DNA of 64,000 bases from Ovis canadensis (GCF_042477335.2 NC_091245.1:110456501-110520500), one strand, 5' to 3'; shown: positions 34,524-45,568, counted from the stretch's first letter. Numbers and translations are program-made. Notes: a model not told the origin generated them from the sequence alone.

Positions 34524-35300
34524 GGATCCAGGACAGACCCAATCATGGGTCTGGGGTCAGCTCTATATTGTCTCCTGCTAAGGGGACCATTGGTAGGGCC
34601 GCATATTGGGATCTGTGAACCATGAGCTGCACTGCGTTGATGCGGCTTTTAATGAAGGCCACTAGTTAGTTTAGTAAGCACAGCCTGAGGGTGTGTAGCA
34701 GTAACAAGATAATCAGGGGCCCCACCAAGGAGGATATGAGAGTTGTGAACCAGGATTCAAACCAATTTTGGGACGTTTTTCTTTCTTTTTTTTTTTTTTG
34801 GACTCAGCCCTTTTTTTTTATCTTGGCCAGGGACTCCTTGACTACATCTGCGTGATTCACATAAAAACAACATTCTTCCCCTAACGCAGCTCAAAGGCCC
34901 TCTGAGAGACTTCATACTCAAGATACTTTTTGGGAATTGGGGTGGAGGTCTCTTTCTTTTGTAACTTCTTCCTGCTGTGCATGGGTGTAGGCCTGCCTAA
35001 TAGAGCAGAAGTCTCTCTCCACCTGTTCTAAGTTGGGGTTTTCCACATCTGAAACCAGCTTCTACCCTTGTAGTAACAGCAATTTAGTTGGCCCCTCTCA
35101 GAGATGAAATAGACGAGGGCCAAACAGGAGACCTAACAGGATGGTCGTCTCTGGTCCCCGGAAACAGAAGGCAACATTTAGGTGAGGGTTGCAGGCTTTG
35201 TGACCCCTTCTGATGGGTTGGTGGTGAGGCAACAGAGCTGTGCTCCAGGAATCTTGTGTTCAGTCTGAAGTTACCATCTTCCACCTGGGTGGGGGCTCAA
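34524..35300 (-). pseudogene. Gammaretroviral env (TM) remnant, broken
   Basis: On the minus strand, about 34850-34905 encodes a gammaretrovirus transmembrane-subunit landmark: a leucine-rich stretch followed by EECCFY (the CC pair near 34869-34874). In the usual CX6CC disulphide motif the first cysteine position is a stop (TGA) here. A degenerate fusion-peptide-like stretch (ILLGLL) lies near 35135. Multiple stops and frameshifts mean it cannot encode an envelope. A T-rich run at 34773-34790 interrupts it. Confidence 0.7.
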
Positions 35301-38300
35301 AGACATTGTTATGCATATTTCTTTTGAGTAGGAACCAGGACTCTGTCTGGAGGCTGCACCAACCTTTGATTGTTTCTGTTTTTGTATCCCCTCCCTTCCC
35401 TGATTAGCAATTGTTTGAATCCATGCTTTGGAATTCAGCGAAGGCCAAGGAGGCTGAACAAAGTCTATATCCTACAGATAAGAAATGGAGAACACAGAAC
35501 AGATCTGTACTCCAGAGCCCCACAGAGTCCCGCTCAGTTTTAATTTTAGGGAACTAGGCAACTATGACTGTGTAACTTCTTGTCAAAATGGGGCATAGGA
35601 CTGCCCCAGCTTGGAGTATAGACACTGAATTGGAAGTATTTCTGAGTTCCAAGTTTTAGATCTGAGTCTAGTATGATTAGAATCCTAACCTCATTTCTTT
35701 TTAGAAGAATAGGTCTGAAACCCAGTCTGGACCTGGCACTTCAGGAGACCTGTAGCCATGTAGCCAGTTGCCTAGTTTTATAAAAAGTAAGGTTAGTAGC
35801 TTCCAGCAGACATTGTTTTGAAAATGGTGGCATCCAAGCCTGACACGACTCAGAAAACTCAAGTGTTTAGCAATACAAGGTCTAATCTGAAAGTACACCC
35901 ATAGCATCACCTAGTTATTTCCCAGGATATCTGAACCATAGCTACTCTATTTTGACTTTCAATTGTAAACTTTTCCTTAATAGCCAAAGCAGATTTCACC
36001 ATTAATGATGTCAGCGTTTCTGTAGGTATGAGAAGATGCAAGAATTGGGACTCATAAAATCTTTTCCTGAAAAGATTTAACTATCTGAAGGCCTGTTCTG
36101 CCAGTTTTTCTCAGAGCAGAGTGACTTATTCCTGATTTTCACCCTGAACTCCTTTCAGGGGGGTTGAAAGTCAGCAGTTGCAGCGGCCATGATTTAATCT
36201 TTGTAGATGCAGATGGCGAGTGTCATTCTTCAGTTGGCAGAGCCCCTTTTTGCTCATAAACTTGACCATGATTATGAGGGGGGCACTTCATGACCATTTT
36301 ATCCCATGGTGCTGAGAGTGTCCATTCTCAGGTAAACAGGCCACTCAATGTGCTGTTATTGGACTAGGCCATTAAAACAGTATCTAAAATTCTCTGGACC
36401 ACCTGTCTTACTAGCTTTTTGGTCCAGGAAAATATTCCCTCTTGTTACTTCTTGCCATATCTAGAGTTACACTGTTAGCATCATCAATCTCATATGGGAC
36501 TATATATTATTCTATTAGAGGCTTCACACACATACAGTGTAAGAAACAGCAATTTTGTAAAACAGGTGAAATACAAATAACATAGCCAGCAGTATTAGTA
36601 AAGTCACAAGTAAGACTTATGTTAAGAACTTCCATTAGATGTAGCCCAGTATATCTTCAGGTTATCTGACTTAGTCTGCCCTGTAGAATCTTTATCTTCC
36701 AGGGAAATTATATATTGGCACCATCTATAAGAAACATAGCCCAGTTTTCTAGTGTCACTAGACTGATTATCTTTAGTATGATTTAGTTTTTTAAGTAAAT
36801 TTTTTCAGGGCCAACCAGTTAGAGTCTGGTAATAGAGAAATTTACCAAGATAACCCAGAACTAGACACAGGTTATTGGCCACGAACCCAACAATTGGATT
36901 GATTTTTAAAACTAGCATAGGATCAGGCCTATGATAGAAAAGCATTTGACTTATATGCAAAGGTCTAAGAAGTCAAGAAAACATAAATGATCATACGAAT
37001 CAGGTCCAGCATCTTGGGGAAGCTGTCTACCTCTGATGTCGTCGTCTTCTCATCCTGGTGTAGTGTAGTTCCTCCTGATAAAAAAAATCCTTCCATCCAT
37101 GTTGGAGACAGTCCCTTAAATTATGTCTTTTTCTAGTCCTGGTTGCAGGTCATGAGGCATCTGATCTTCATCCAAAGACAGATTACTGAGATAAGCTTCA
37201 GAAACAAACTTAGGGTGTTCTTCAAGAATTCAATTAAATTTTACATTAACATCACATAAAAGCAAAGAACTATCTAAGAGATGAGTCTTACTAGATGCAG
37301 ATCTCCATTAACAAACTGGTATTTAACATTTTGAAATATCTTTTTCTCCTTAAAGTTACCCTTATTTTTATTAAACATAACCAAATTAAGGCTAATTTGT
37401 TTGCAAAATAGGTCTGTTCTCACTGATTTTTGTCTGATGATTTTTATAACCATAATTGATTATAGGCTTTTTATTTTGCTGAAACATTTATAGAGTCTCA
37501 GACTGAACTTTTAAAATAAAACAGGGCTGGGAAACTCACACCAAAGGCTTATCACAGATTTTGCCTAACAAATCTAGGTGAATTCTTCCCTTTTTAAGGT
37601 CTCAAAAATTTCTTGAGATTTTTGTATCCGTGAGATAACCTTCCTAACTCATTTAATAAACTTACTGGCAACCTAAGAACTTCCAATTTTGGGACGAGTC
37701 AGATAGAAAATATAATTGTTTTGTTTATAATGTTTAATTTTACCAAAGTATTGTCATAATTAGTTTGAGAGGAAGATTTCCCCTATTCCATGAAAACATA
37801 AGATTCAACCCCATAATTTTTCAGACAGAAACCATAAAAGTTATAAGCATATTCACTGGTTCATTCAGTCCTTTTGCTAACTTCTGTGAAGTCATCAGGT
37901 TTTCCATTAGAATACCAGGACATATCAGAATGTTAAAAACTCCATATAATTTTTAGGATATCTGTATTAGTAATTTTACCATACATTATAACCTGAGTGG
38001 ATTTATTACTCATCTGATAATTTTTTCCATGTAATTTAACCAACCAAATAAGCACAGTTTAATATCTCTCTTTGGGATATTCCAGGGGCCCTCTGAAACA
38101 TCCCAAAGTTAGCTAGAGATCAAAAGAACTTCAAGAGTTCTATTTAGGAAGTTTTATCAAAGAGATCAATTAAAAGGGTTTAGAACATTTGGTCAGATTT
38201 TAAGTTACACCAATCTGGAGAGACTATTTTAGATGGATATTTTTAAAGAATAATTATTCTTAATAGAGTTTATATGAAAGCTCATATCTCATTTACATTT

Positions 38301-38690
38301 TTAGAAGTTTTTTTTTTTTAATTGAGGTAATTTTCTTGTTGACAAACTTGTAACAGATAATGTTTAACTCATATTAAACCTAGGTACAATGAAAATATTT
38401 TACTTAACGTTAAGTACTCTAAGACATGTCTATATTAAATAGGTCAACAAACAAACATTAATATCAGGTATTTAACACTGAATATTTCCCAGTTCACATA
38501 AACCTGGAATTTATTGTTTAATTTAGAATTACTTGATTTGTAAGCGCTTACCTTTTTTTAAGCCAAATAAATACAGCTCATATACAAAAATATTACCAAG
38601 ACATATTTAGACAGACACAGTGTAATATCTAGCTTCAAGTCTTTTTTTTTTTTTCCTTTTCCTCAGTGTCAGGAGTTAGAGATGGTCTAG
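35301..38690 (-). other. Provirus interior without recognisable coding
   Basis: About 3.4 kb of AT-rich sequence between the env remnant and the leader. The longest ORFs are 60-70 codons and I recognise no capsid, protease, reverse transcriptase, RNase H or integrase motif in either direction. It may be very decayed, derived from a non-coding passenger RNA, or of host origin. Confidence 0.55.
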
Positions 38691-39480
38691 ATAAGTGTTC
38701 CTGAGAGCCCTGGTCTCAAGGCACAGGGAAAGAAAATCAAGTTTTAACAAAATGGCGGCAGGTCTAAACCACATGGTTGCCAGACAAAGCAAAATGTCCT
38801 TTTCCAGGAGATCTTCTCAACCCAGGGATCAAACCCAGGTCCTTCATATTGCAGGCAGCCACTTTAACCTCGGTTCCACCAGAGAAGCCCTTAAATATGA
38901 AAATACAGTCCCTCAGAAAACCTCCTATAGAGACACAACTTCAGATCTAAGTACTAACATCAAAGATTTCAAGGAAGGAAAGGAAGCCAGATTGAAAAAG
39001 AAGGGAGAGGAGGCAGGAGAGGGCGGTGAAAGGGGTGGCCTTACAGACGTCTCCTGCCACTTACAGATCCCCAGGCGTTACGGGACTTTTCCCTGGGCCT
39101 CCAGAGAAAGGAGGACCGGAACTCGGCCCTACCAGACATCAGAACCAGAATTCGAGTTCTCTGCCAAGAGGAGGTGATCAGTCTCCAATCCTCAGCTCAG
39201 GCTGAGGGCCCTTCAACCAGATTCCTGCATCCAGGACTGGGGGACTAGAAAAACAGGGAAGGATAGGAAGGGTTAAGGAGAGGAGACAGAGAGGGAAGGG
39301 AGAGAGATTAATAAAGTCTCTCGTTCCTTACCGGTCAGGGCACTCTGGCCAGTTGTCCGTGTCAGGAGGAGACCAGAGACAAAAGGGTCCCAGTTGCGAC
39401 CACTAGGTCTGGTCCATTGGCAGGCAAGCTGGCCCCTGAGTACCCCGAGTGGTCAGGATGTAAGTCTCGGCGAAGAAGAG
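38691..39480 (-). other. Leader of the second ERV family, with a Bov-tA fragment
   Basis: Follows the Arg-type primer site in minus sense. It is C/T-rich and more CpG-rich than its surroundings. A partial Bov-tA (about 38805-38892) lies within it. The 160-codon plus-strand ORF over this stretch is antisense to the provirus and has no recognised domain. Confidence 0.5.
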
Positions 39481-39597
39481 TCCCCGCCAGAGTCGCCATT
39501 TGTTGCAGGAAGAGGGACCCCTTCCAGGGCCCGAAACTGGGCTCTTGTCTAACACTCGGAAATGAATTGTCCTAGGAGACACATGTGTGACAAAGGG
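39481..39597 (-). mobile_element. Internal R-U5 and tRNA-Arg-like primer site of a second ERV
   Basis: Minus-strand 39597-39501 matches the last 95 bp of the solo LTR at 31913-32396 and ends CCTGCAACA. After AA comes TGGCGACTCTGGCGGGGA (39498-39481). That agrees at about 15 of 18 positions with the complement of a tRNA-Arg(TCT) 3' end as I remember it. It sits inside the gag region of the first ERV. Confidence 0.75.
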
Positions 39598-39840
39598 AAC
39601 TTGGTCAAGGTGTCCGATCCGCGGTCAGAAGATGATATCTCAGACTCGGTGTACAGTTCCCAAATCAGCGGTGCCTTCTGAGGGCCAGCCTACCTGGAAG
39701 GTTGGCCATTCTGCGCTGCAAAAAGTGATTAATTTATTTCTTTTAATTTTTACACTGAGGTCATGAGTGCGCATCTTGACCTCCTTAAAATTATCAGTAA
39801 CCAAGGATAGAGGTGTGGGGCTAGAATGGCATTGCCCCAT
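39598..39840 (-). pseudogene. gag matrix (MA) N-terminal fragment, broken
   Basis: Starts Met-Gly-Gln (myristoylation signal; ATG at 39838-39840) and carries TFCSAEWPTF, a hallmark of gammaretroviral matrix. The frame ends at a TGA near 39637. Matrix-like sequence can be followed in another frame to about 39598, where it runs into the R-U5 of the second family. About 65 codons remain. It is decayed and non-functional. Confidence 0.82.
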
Positions 39841-40204
39841 CATCCCTGGATCAGTCAGATGTTGGTAAATTAACACAGACAATACGAACAGCCATACAAA
39901 CAGACAGAGAGACAGGAGAAATACACCTCCGGGAGTCTGGAGGTAAAACTGAACGACGACAGCCTCCGGCCGTTCAGCAGGAGCTACCCGCTATCGTCTA
40001 CCGAGAACAGGGGCACTCCGTCCCCCCACGCCGGGGTTGGGGACATCTCCCAACGACCCCCACTGGTGACTCTCCGGCGCATCTGCCTGAGTCCTATACT
40101 GGTCTCAGATACCAGGCCCTACAAGGAGTGAAAAGAAAGACAGAAAAAAGCTTACCGGCTGCAGATGACTCTCCGGATCGGTCTTCCCGTGGAGCCGGTG
40201 GGAG

Positions 40205-40222
40205 ATCCCGGACGAACCCCCA
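40205..40222 (-). promoter_or_regulatory. tRNA-Pro-type primer binding site
   Basis: The minus strand reads TGGGGGTTCGTCCGGGAT, 17 of 18 matches to the proline primer site used by murine leukaemia-type viruses, 2 nt after the 5' LTR. Confidence 0.9.
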
Positions 40223-40224
40223 AA

Positions 40225-40608
40225 TGTTATGCCCATGTCTTGAAATCTCCCAATGACCACCAGGGAATCGATATCCAATGCAAAAGCAAGAGAGTTTTTA
40301 TTACCAAGCTCGAGCTGGGGCTCCCACCAATACCGACGCAGCAGCTATAGGGAGGAGCCCTGAGCTCTGGGTTACATCGCTTATATAGGGTATTAGCACA
40401 CGAAAAATTCAAAAAACGGGAGTCTCCAGGTCTGATTGGTCACCTTCTGGTGAAGGGTTAGGTGTTGAGTTCTGATTGGCTCTCCTTTCCCGGGCTTGAT
40501 TCGAATTTCCTGGGCTGGCCAAGGGTTCTGATTGGTTCACAGGTGGTGGGGTGAGGTCAGGGGATTTCCAAAGGCTCTTTTACAAAATGAAGTAGCTTAG
40601 GTCCTTCA
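40225..40608 (-). mobile_element. Provirus 5' LTR
   Basis: 384 bp, same signals as the 3' LTR (CCAAT boxes, TATATAA near 40383, AATAAA). It lacks about 10 bp present near the U3 start of the 3' LTR. Whether it is active cannot be judged from sequence alone. Confidence 0.92.
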
Positions 40609-40980
40609 GATCCTGACATAAACCAAATATAAACTCAGAACCAGGCAAAGCAAGATGATTGGCCAGAGGAAACCTGAAAGACATACCCCACGTGAAGTGG
40701 TTTAAGCTACTAAAAGAGTGAGCCTCTCTGAGCCCGCCCGTGCATCTATCCACACATATGTTTTTCCTTCCTAATAAACAGTTTGTTTCACAACTTTTCA
40801 TGTCGATGTGAAATTCATTTCTACACAGCTGATGGGCCAGGGTTTTGTCACTGGCCACTCACTTGTCCCTGGTGGCCTGGTGGCTAGAATTCAGCACTGT
40901 CACGGCCATAGGCCTCAATCTCTGGCAGGAGACTGAAATCCTGCTTCAACCTCTGGAGCTGGAGGCCACCTGAGATCAGG
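40609..40980 (+). mobile_element. Older LTR, right part, with tRNA-Glu-like 3' segment
   Basis: Continues the LTR from 34114. AATAAA at about 40772, then at about 40867-40938 a sequence alignable end to end with tRNA-Glu ('ccctggtggcctggtggctagaattc...'). The right end is approximate. Confidence 0.6.
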
Positions 40981-40985
40981 ATGAC

Positions 40986-42411
40986 ACAGTCAAAAACAGT
41001 AAAACTTGGATTTGAACCATTACTTTCCTCTCTCTATTCCAGATTTTCAGATCTTACCATCTGAGTCTGGTCCAGATCCTGCTTTCTTTAAGATGTGTTG
41101 CAATCACAGAATCAAAACTTGCTAAGCAGGAAGGCATGTAAGCAGTCATTAATTCCTTACTGACATCTGGCAAAGAGTGCAACTGAGGAAGTCTTGCTAA
41201 GTTCATCCAGCCCACTGAAGTGCATCTGGGATTAAAACCATGTCTCTTGACAGCAAGTGTGGTAATCTTTCTAGTGTCATCATGTAGATGAGATGATTCT
41301 TTCTTCTTCAAAAGATCTTATGACAATTAAATTAAAAATACATTTGAAAGCAGCTGTCACTATTCTGGCATAGGACAAACATACCAAAAATAATTGATTT
41401 TATTTTTTTAGCAGTTACATAAGAATGAAAACTAGAGGGAGTATTTAAATCCCACACAGTGACCCAGTCTCTACCAAGATCCTGGTTCTGTCTTTCTCAA
41501 AACCCTGACATCTTTAGGCAGGGGCTAGATCTACAGTTCACATATTGCTAAAGTATAGAAATTAAACCTGAGCAATAATTTTCAAACTTTGCTAGGCAGA
41601 AAAATTGGTAAGGGAGCTGGGGAAAAAGAAGGGAGAGAATGAGGTCATAGCTACAGGTCCCCATCTCTATTTTCTATTTCAATATGCTTTCTACATTGTA
41701 CAGGTGTGCTTGCAAAGCTTTTTGTTTGTCTCTTTGTTGTTTGGTTTTTATTTTATTTATTTATGGAATATGGCTCCAGATCACTCTAAGGCATATTCCA
41801 CAGTATTAGAAGGGAATTCAGAGTGCACTCTCATCTCCAACACTTTTGTCCCTCCCCATTAGACAGTAAATTATTATTTAAAGTTTCTAGCCTCCTACCT
41901 AATAGGGTCATTGTCTTCTCCGGTGAGCTACCTTTGATCACATGATCTCCCCAGATCACTGGGTTATTGATAAGTTTTCTGCCTATGGCTCATGGCTTCA
42001 CATCTGAAACTTACACAGGTTATAATTTTTGGCCAGCCTTGTTCTCCACTTTTTCGATCTTATTCTGAGGATCTTATCTCGATAAAAGTGCCACCTCTCA
42101 GCTTTAGTTTGCTTTCTTTCTCTCAGTATCTTACTCTTTCCCTCAGCCATAAGTTCAAAAACATTTGCATGTTCTCTGGTTTGTTTTTCTTCCTTTGTGG
42201 CATATCTCTCCAATTTGTTTGGAAAGGAACCAAAGACATACCTTCTTTCTCTATATATGTTCTAACTCTGATTAATCCAGGCTTATGTCTTCTTCCATGA
42301 GTGATTTTATTTCCCTGGCATTTACTTTAACTCTGGGAAGATGATTGACTAACCAACTGGGTGATTAATTCCTACAGTTACCAAGAAACCTCAAAATGAT
42401 AATAGAGATTG
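40986..42411. repeat. Unit A block matching 53850-54340, then unique DNA
   Basis: No gene. 41030-41530 aligns with unit B 53850-54170 (shared 'caggaagg', 'gaggaagtctt', 'acagtgac'), and 41600-41700 with 54245-54345. The tail, 41700-42400, is 3' of paralogue B and belongs to the duplication junction. Confidence 0.55.
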
Positions 42412-43356
42412 TCAAGCTTCCTGCAAAATGGTCCGTATCCTGACCCTGACCCTTTTCATAGCCTCCTTCACCTCCTTGTTTCGAAGGGTATAGATGATAG
42501 GATTGAGAAAGGGAGTAAGAAGGGCATACACTAAAGCAATATGCTTGTCTGTGCCCTCAAGGTGACTCCCAGGTGAGCCCACATAAACTGTGAAGGCAGA
42601 AGTGTAAAAAAGCACCACTACAGTTATGTGGGAGGAACAGGTGGAAAAGGCCTTGGCACGGCTGGCAGCTGATGGCAGCTTCAGCACAGCTCTCAGGATA
42701 CCACCATACAATCCTAAAATGAGCACAAGATTGCACCCTGTGACCACACCAATAACTGCCCCATAGACCCCATTACGCCACCTTGTATCCACACATGCCA
42801 ACCTCATTAGTGGTGCCAGGTCACAGAAGTAATGAGCCACCTCTTTTAAGCAGAAGGGCAGAGTGGCTGTGAGGCTTGCTGGCACAAGTGCAGCTGAGAA
42901 GCCAGCCACCCAAGTGGCCCCTGCTAGCCATAACTGTACCTGTCTGCTCATAAGAGCATGGTAGTGGAGTGGGCAACAGATGGCAAGGTAGCGGTCCAGT
43001 GCCATGACACCCAACAGGTAGCACTCAGTCATGCCCAGTGAATGGAAGACATAGAGCTGGAGAAAGCACAAGGTTGGTGAGATGGGTGAACACCCATGGA
43101 GCAAGGTGTGCAACAGCGTGGGCACTGTGGTGCTGACATACCAGAGTTCCAAGAAGGAGAGGACACTGATGAAGAAGTACATGGGTGTGGACAGTCTGGA
43201 ATCTGCCTGAACCAGCACAATGATGAACAAGTTCCCTGCCAGAGTGAGGAGATAGATGCACAGTGTTCCCAGGAAAGCAAGAGGTCGCAGGGCTCCAGTG
43301 GTAGTGAAACCTGCAAGGAGGAAACTCTGGGTCCATTTGTGATTGACATGATCCAT
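42412..43356 (-). CDS. Olfactory receptor, paralogue B of a tandem pair
   Basis: Intact 314-aa class II olfactory receptor, the second copy of the gene at 23574-24518. GN 41-42, PMYFF 58-62, MALDRYLAIC 118-127, KAFSTC 235-240, PFLNPIIY 282-289 and cysteines 97, 169, 178 and 188 are kept. Residues 1-187 differ from copy A at three positions: L3H, T7K and M80T. T7K removes the N-terminal glycosylation sequon (N5-H-K). The EC2-TM5 segment (residues 192-207) and the C-terminal tail differ strongly. The first ATG is at 43354-43356; the open frame continues upstream only to a TTG within the splice acceptor. The subfamily is uncertain, as for copy A. Confidence 0.92.
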   Translation of the reverse strand: MDHVNHKWTQSFLLAGFTTTGALRPLAFLGTLCIYLLTLAGNLFIIVLVQADSRLSTPMYFFISVLSFLELWYVSTTVPTLLHTLLHGCSPISPTLCFLQLYVFHSLGMTECYLLGVMALDRYLAICCPLHYHALMSRQVQLWLAGATWVAGFSAALVPASLTATLPFCLKEVAHYFCDLAPLMRLACVDTRWRNGVYGAVIGVVTGCNLVLILGLYGGILRAVLKLPSAASRAKAFSTCSSHITVVVLFYTSAFTVYVGSPGSHLEGTDKHIALVYALLTPFLNPIIYTLRNKEVKEAMKRVRVRIRTILQEA

Positions 43357-43361
43357 GATTT

Positions 43362-43385
43362 CTAGGAGCAAGGAGTAAAAACAAA
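43362..43385 (-). promoter_or_regulatory. Predicted 3' splice acceptor of OR paralogue B
   Basis: The minus strand reads 'tttttactccttgctcctag', AG at 43362-43363, 5 nt before the ATG, matching the position in copy A. Confidence 0.6.
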
Positions 43386-43635
43386 GGATTAATAAACATC
43401 AAGACTTTTCTTCTATTCAGAAATTTTCCCTAGTGTCAAGAATACTGAATTTGAGCACCTTAAAGGAACTTGATATTATCTAAACAATACTCCTCACTTT
43501 ACAATAGAAGAGTTGGAGCCCTAAAGGCACACATGGCGGGACCCAACAGAAACTATTGTTTCCAGAACTGGAACTAGAACTCAAGGCTCCTTATGCCAGT
43601 TCTACTCTTTTCTACTCTCTTCTCCACTGTGGACT

Positions 43636-43747
43636 TTTCCACAGTTTATTGTGATCCGACAGTCAAAGGCTTTGGCATAGTCAATAAAGCAGAAATAGAT
43701 GTTTTTCTGGAACTCTTGCTTTTTCGATGATCCATACGATGTTGACA
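43636..43747 (-). mobile_element. BovB LINE fragment
   Basis: About 110 bp of reversed RT sequence, covering the FIDYAKAFDC block. Both ends are truncated. Confidence 0.85.
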
Positions 43748-44691
43748 GATCCATAGTGCTTGATAATAACTCACTTTGAAAGATGATCCACAAAGAAGAA
43801 ATGTGCCAGGAATTTTCAAAGAGGAAAACCATGAAGACAGAACACCCAGCAACAAGTCTTATTATATTTAAAAGAGAAAAGGCCTTCCTCTAAGTCAGGG
43901 ATTCTGCTTTGAGAACTTACTCTGTTGCTAACAGGCAGTATACTTCAGGCTAAGCAACTTCTTTTTCTCTAGCATAAAAAAGTTTGAACTGATGTTTTCT
44001 AAAACTTACAACACAGATAATTTACAGTTCCCCAAAACCACTGAAAATGTTTCTGGGCTGTGGGAAACATCAGCACCATGGTTCCTAGCATTTTTTCTCA
44101 TCCTCTAACCCTCTTCCTCAGCTCCACTCATCTCTGTACATTATCCCAAATTACTATCTGTCTGGATGAAATTAGAATTTGTAGCATCTTCCTCATCATT
44201 CTTTTACCCCAAGACACTTCTGTACTTATATCTCATGTTCCTGGAAATGCTGGCTTCCCAGGGGATATATAATGTGTGCTCACTGGTGTTGTTGGGTATG
44301 ATGAGCTCTCAATAGAGGTTCCTGTGGCAGAAGGTTTTTGGGCACAGAAAAGTGACCCAGAGTAGCACTATTTCTCAAATGACTTTTCTAAACCTTGCAA
44401 CCCTGACTGTTGAGCTCTGGGATCAAGTCTCAGGGAGACTGCCTTTTCTAGGCCACTTTGAAAACTTTGCAAAAATTCCATATAGCTTTCTATGGAAAGA
44501 GACAACCCATCTTGCATAATTTTATGCATACATACAGAATAGCACACTGAGTGCCCCTGAAGTGAGTTTCATCTTCTGAAAAAATTGCGTTGCAAGGAGT
44601 TTTCTCAGTTTCATTTCCATGCAACTCCAATAATAAGAGCTAGGTGATCTAAGAAGAGTAAATCATCATTACTCACTGCTAACCTTACCGC
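43748..44691. repeat. Unit B block matching 25480-26070
   Basis: No gene. Homologous in order to unit A across about 44030-44540. The short ORFs are not conserved between the two units, which argues against coding. Confidence 0.6.
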
Positions 44692-44905
44692 AAGTTTACT
44701 TTGTAGCTCAATTGGCAAAGAATCTGCCTGCAACGCAGGAGACCTGGGTTTGATCCCTGTGTCGGGAAGATTCCCTGGAGAAGGAAATGGCAACCCACTC
44801 CAGTATTCTTGCCTGGAAAATCCCATGGACAAAGAAGTCTGGCAGGATACAGTCCATGGGGTCATAAGAGTTGGACACAACTTAGTGGCTAAACCACCAA
44901 CTTCA
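44692..44905 (+). repeat. Bov-tA SINE
   Basis: 'tagctcaattggcaaagaatctgcctgcaacgcaggag' head, typical body, and tail 'ggctaaaccaccaacttcacc'. Confidence 0.9.
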
Positions 44906-44917
44906 CCACCACCTTCC

Positions 44918-45002
44918 CTTTAGGCTCAGTGATAAAGAATCTGCCTGTGGTGCAGGAGATGCAGGTTCAGTCTCTGGGTCAGGAAAATCCCTGGAGTAGG
45001 AA
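44918..45002 (+). repeat. Bov-tA SINE, 3'-truncated
   Basis: Only the tRNA-like head is present ('ggctcagtgataaagaatctgcctgtggtgcaggag'). Confidence 0.8.
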
Positions 45003-45140
45003 GTCAATCTATCCATTAATTCCATTACTATTGAATATTTACAATGTACCAAACACCATTCTAAACCACAAAAGCCACCAGCATTGCTGTCATTTATTCC
45101 ACTACCACCATTATAATTATATGGAACATCTACGTACTGT

Positions 45141-45568
45141 TTTTCCCAATAGTCATGTATAGATGTGAGAGTTGGACTATAAAGAAAGCTGAGCACCAAA
45201 GAATTAATGTTTTTGAACTGTGGCATTGGAGAAGACTCTTGAGAGTCTCTTGGACTGCAAGGAGATCCAACCAGTCAATCCTAAAGGAAATTTGTCATGA
45301 ATATTCATTGGAAGGACTGATGCTGAAGCTGAAGCTCCAATACTTTGGCCACCTGATGCAAAGAGCTGACTCATTAGAAAAGACCCTGATGCTGGGAAAG
45401 ATTGAAGGTAGGAGGAGAAGGGAACAACAGAGGATGAGGTGATTGAATGGCATCACTGACTCAATGGACTCCGGGAGTTGGTGATGTACAGGGAAGCCTG
45501 GTGTGCTGCAGTCCATGGAGTCGCCAAGAGTTGAACATGACTGAATAACTGAACTGAACTGAACATAA
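45141..45568 (+). mobile_element. BovB LINE, 3' end
   Basis: From the 'YRCESWTIKKAEHQ' codons to the 'actgaactgaactgaac' tail, with a TGA at 45440-45442. Confidence 0.9.

Larger units (their letters stand above)
34115..40608 (-). mobile_element. Chimeric gammaretrovirus-like ERV provirus, largely non-coding
   Basis: A complete minus-strand provirus by structure: paired LTRs, TG...CA ends and a 4-bp GATC duplication (34111-34114 and 40609-40612). A tRNA-Pro-type primer site lies next to the 5' LTR and a purine tract next to the 3' LTR. The LTRs differ at roughly 18-20 of about 380 aligned positions plus a 10-bp indel by eye, so the insertion is not recent but far younger than the surrounding relics. 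Coding content is reduced to a broken gag matrix piece and env remnants; I see no pol. It recalls non-coding passenger elements such as VL30 of mouse. It lies in unit A of the tandem duplication and is absent from unit B. Confidence 0.9.

Noticed and set aside
38695-39177. 160-codon plus-strand ORF
   Set aside because: Lies antisense to the provirus leader and includes a Bov-tA fragment; composition follows GC-rich leader repeats, not a protein family.
40867-40938. tRNA-Glu gene
   Set aside because: A-box and B-box equivalents are mutated and pairing of the stems is poor; it sits inside an LTR present in two copies.
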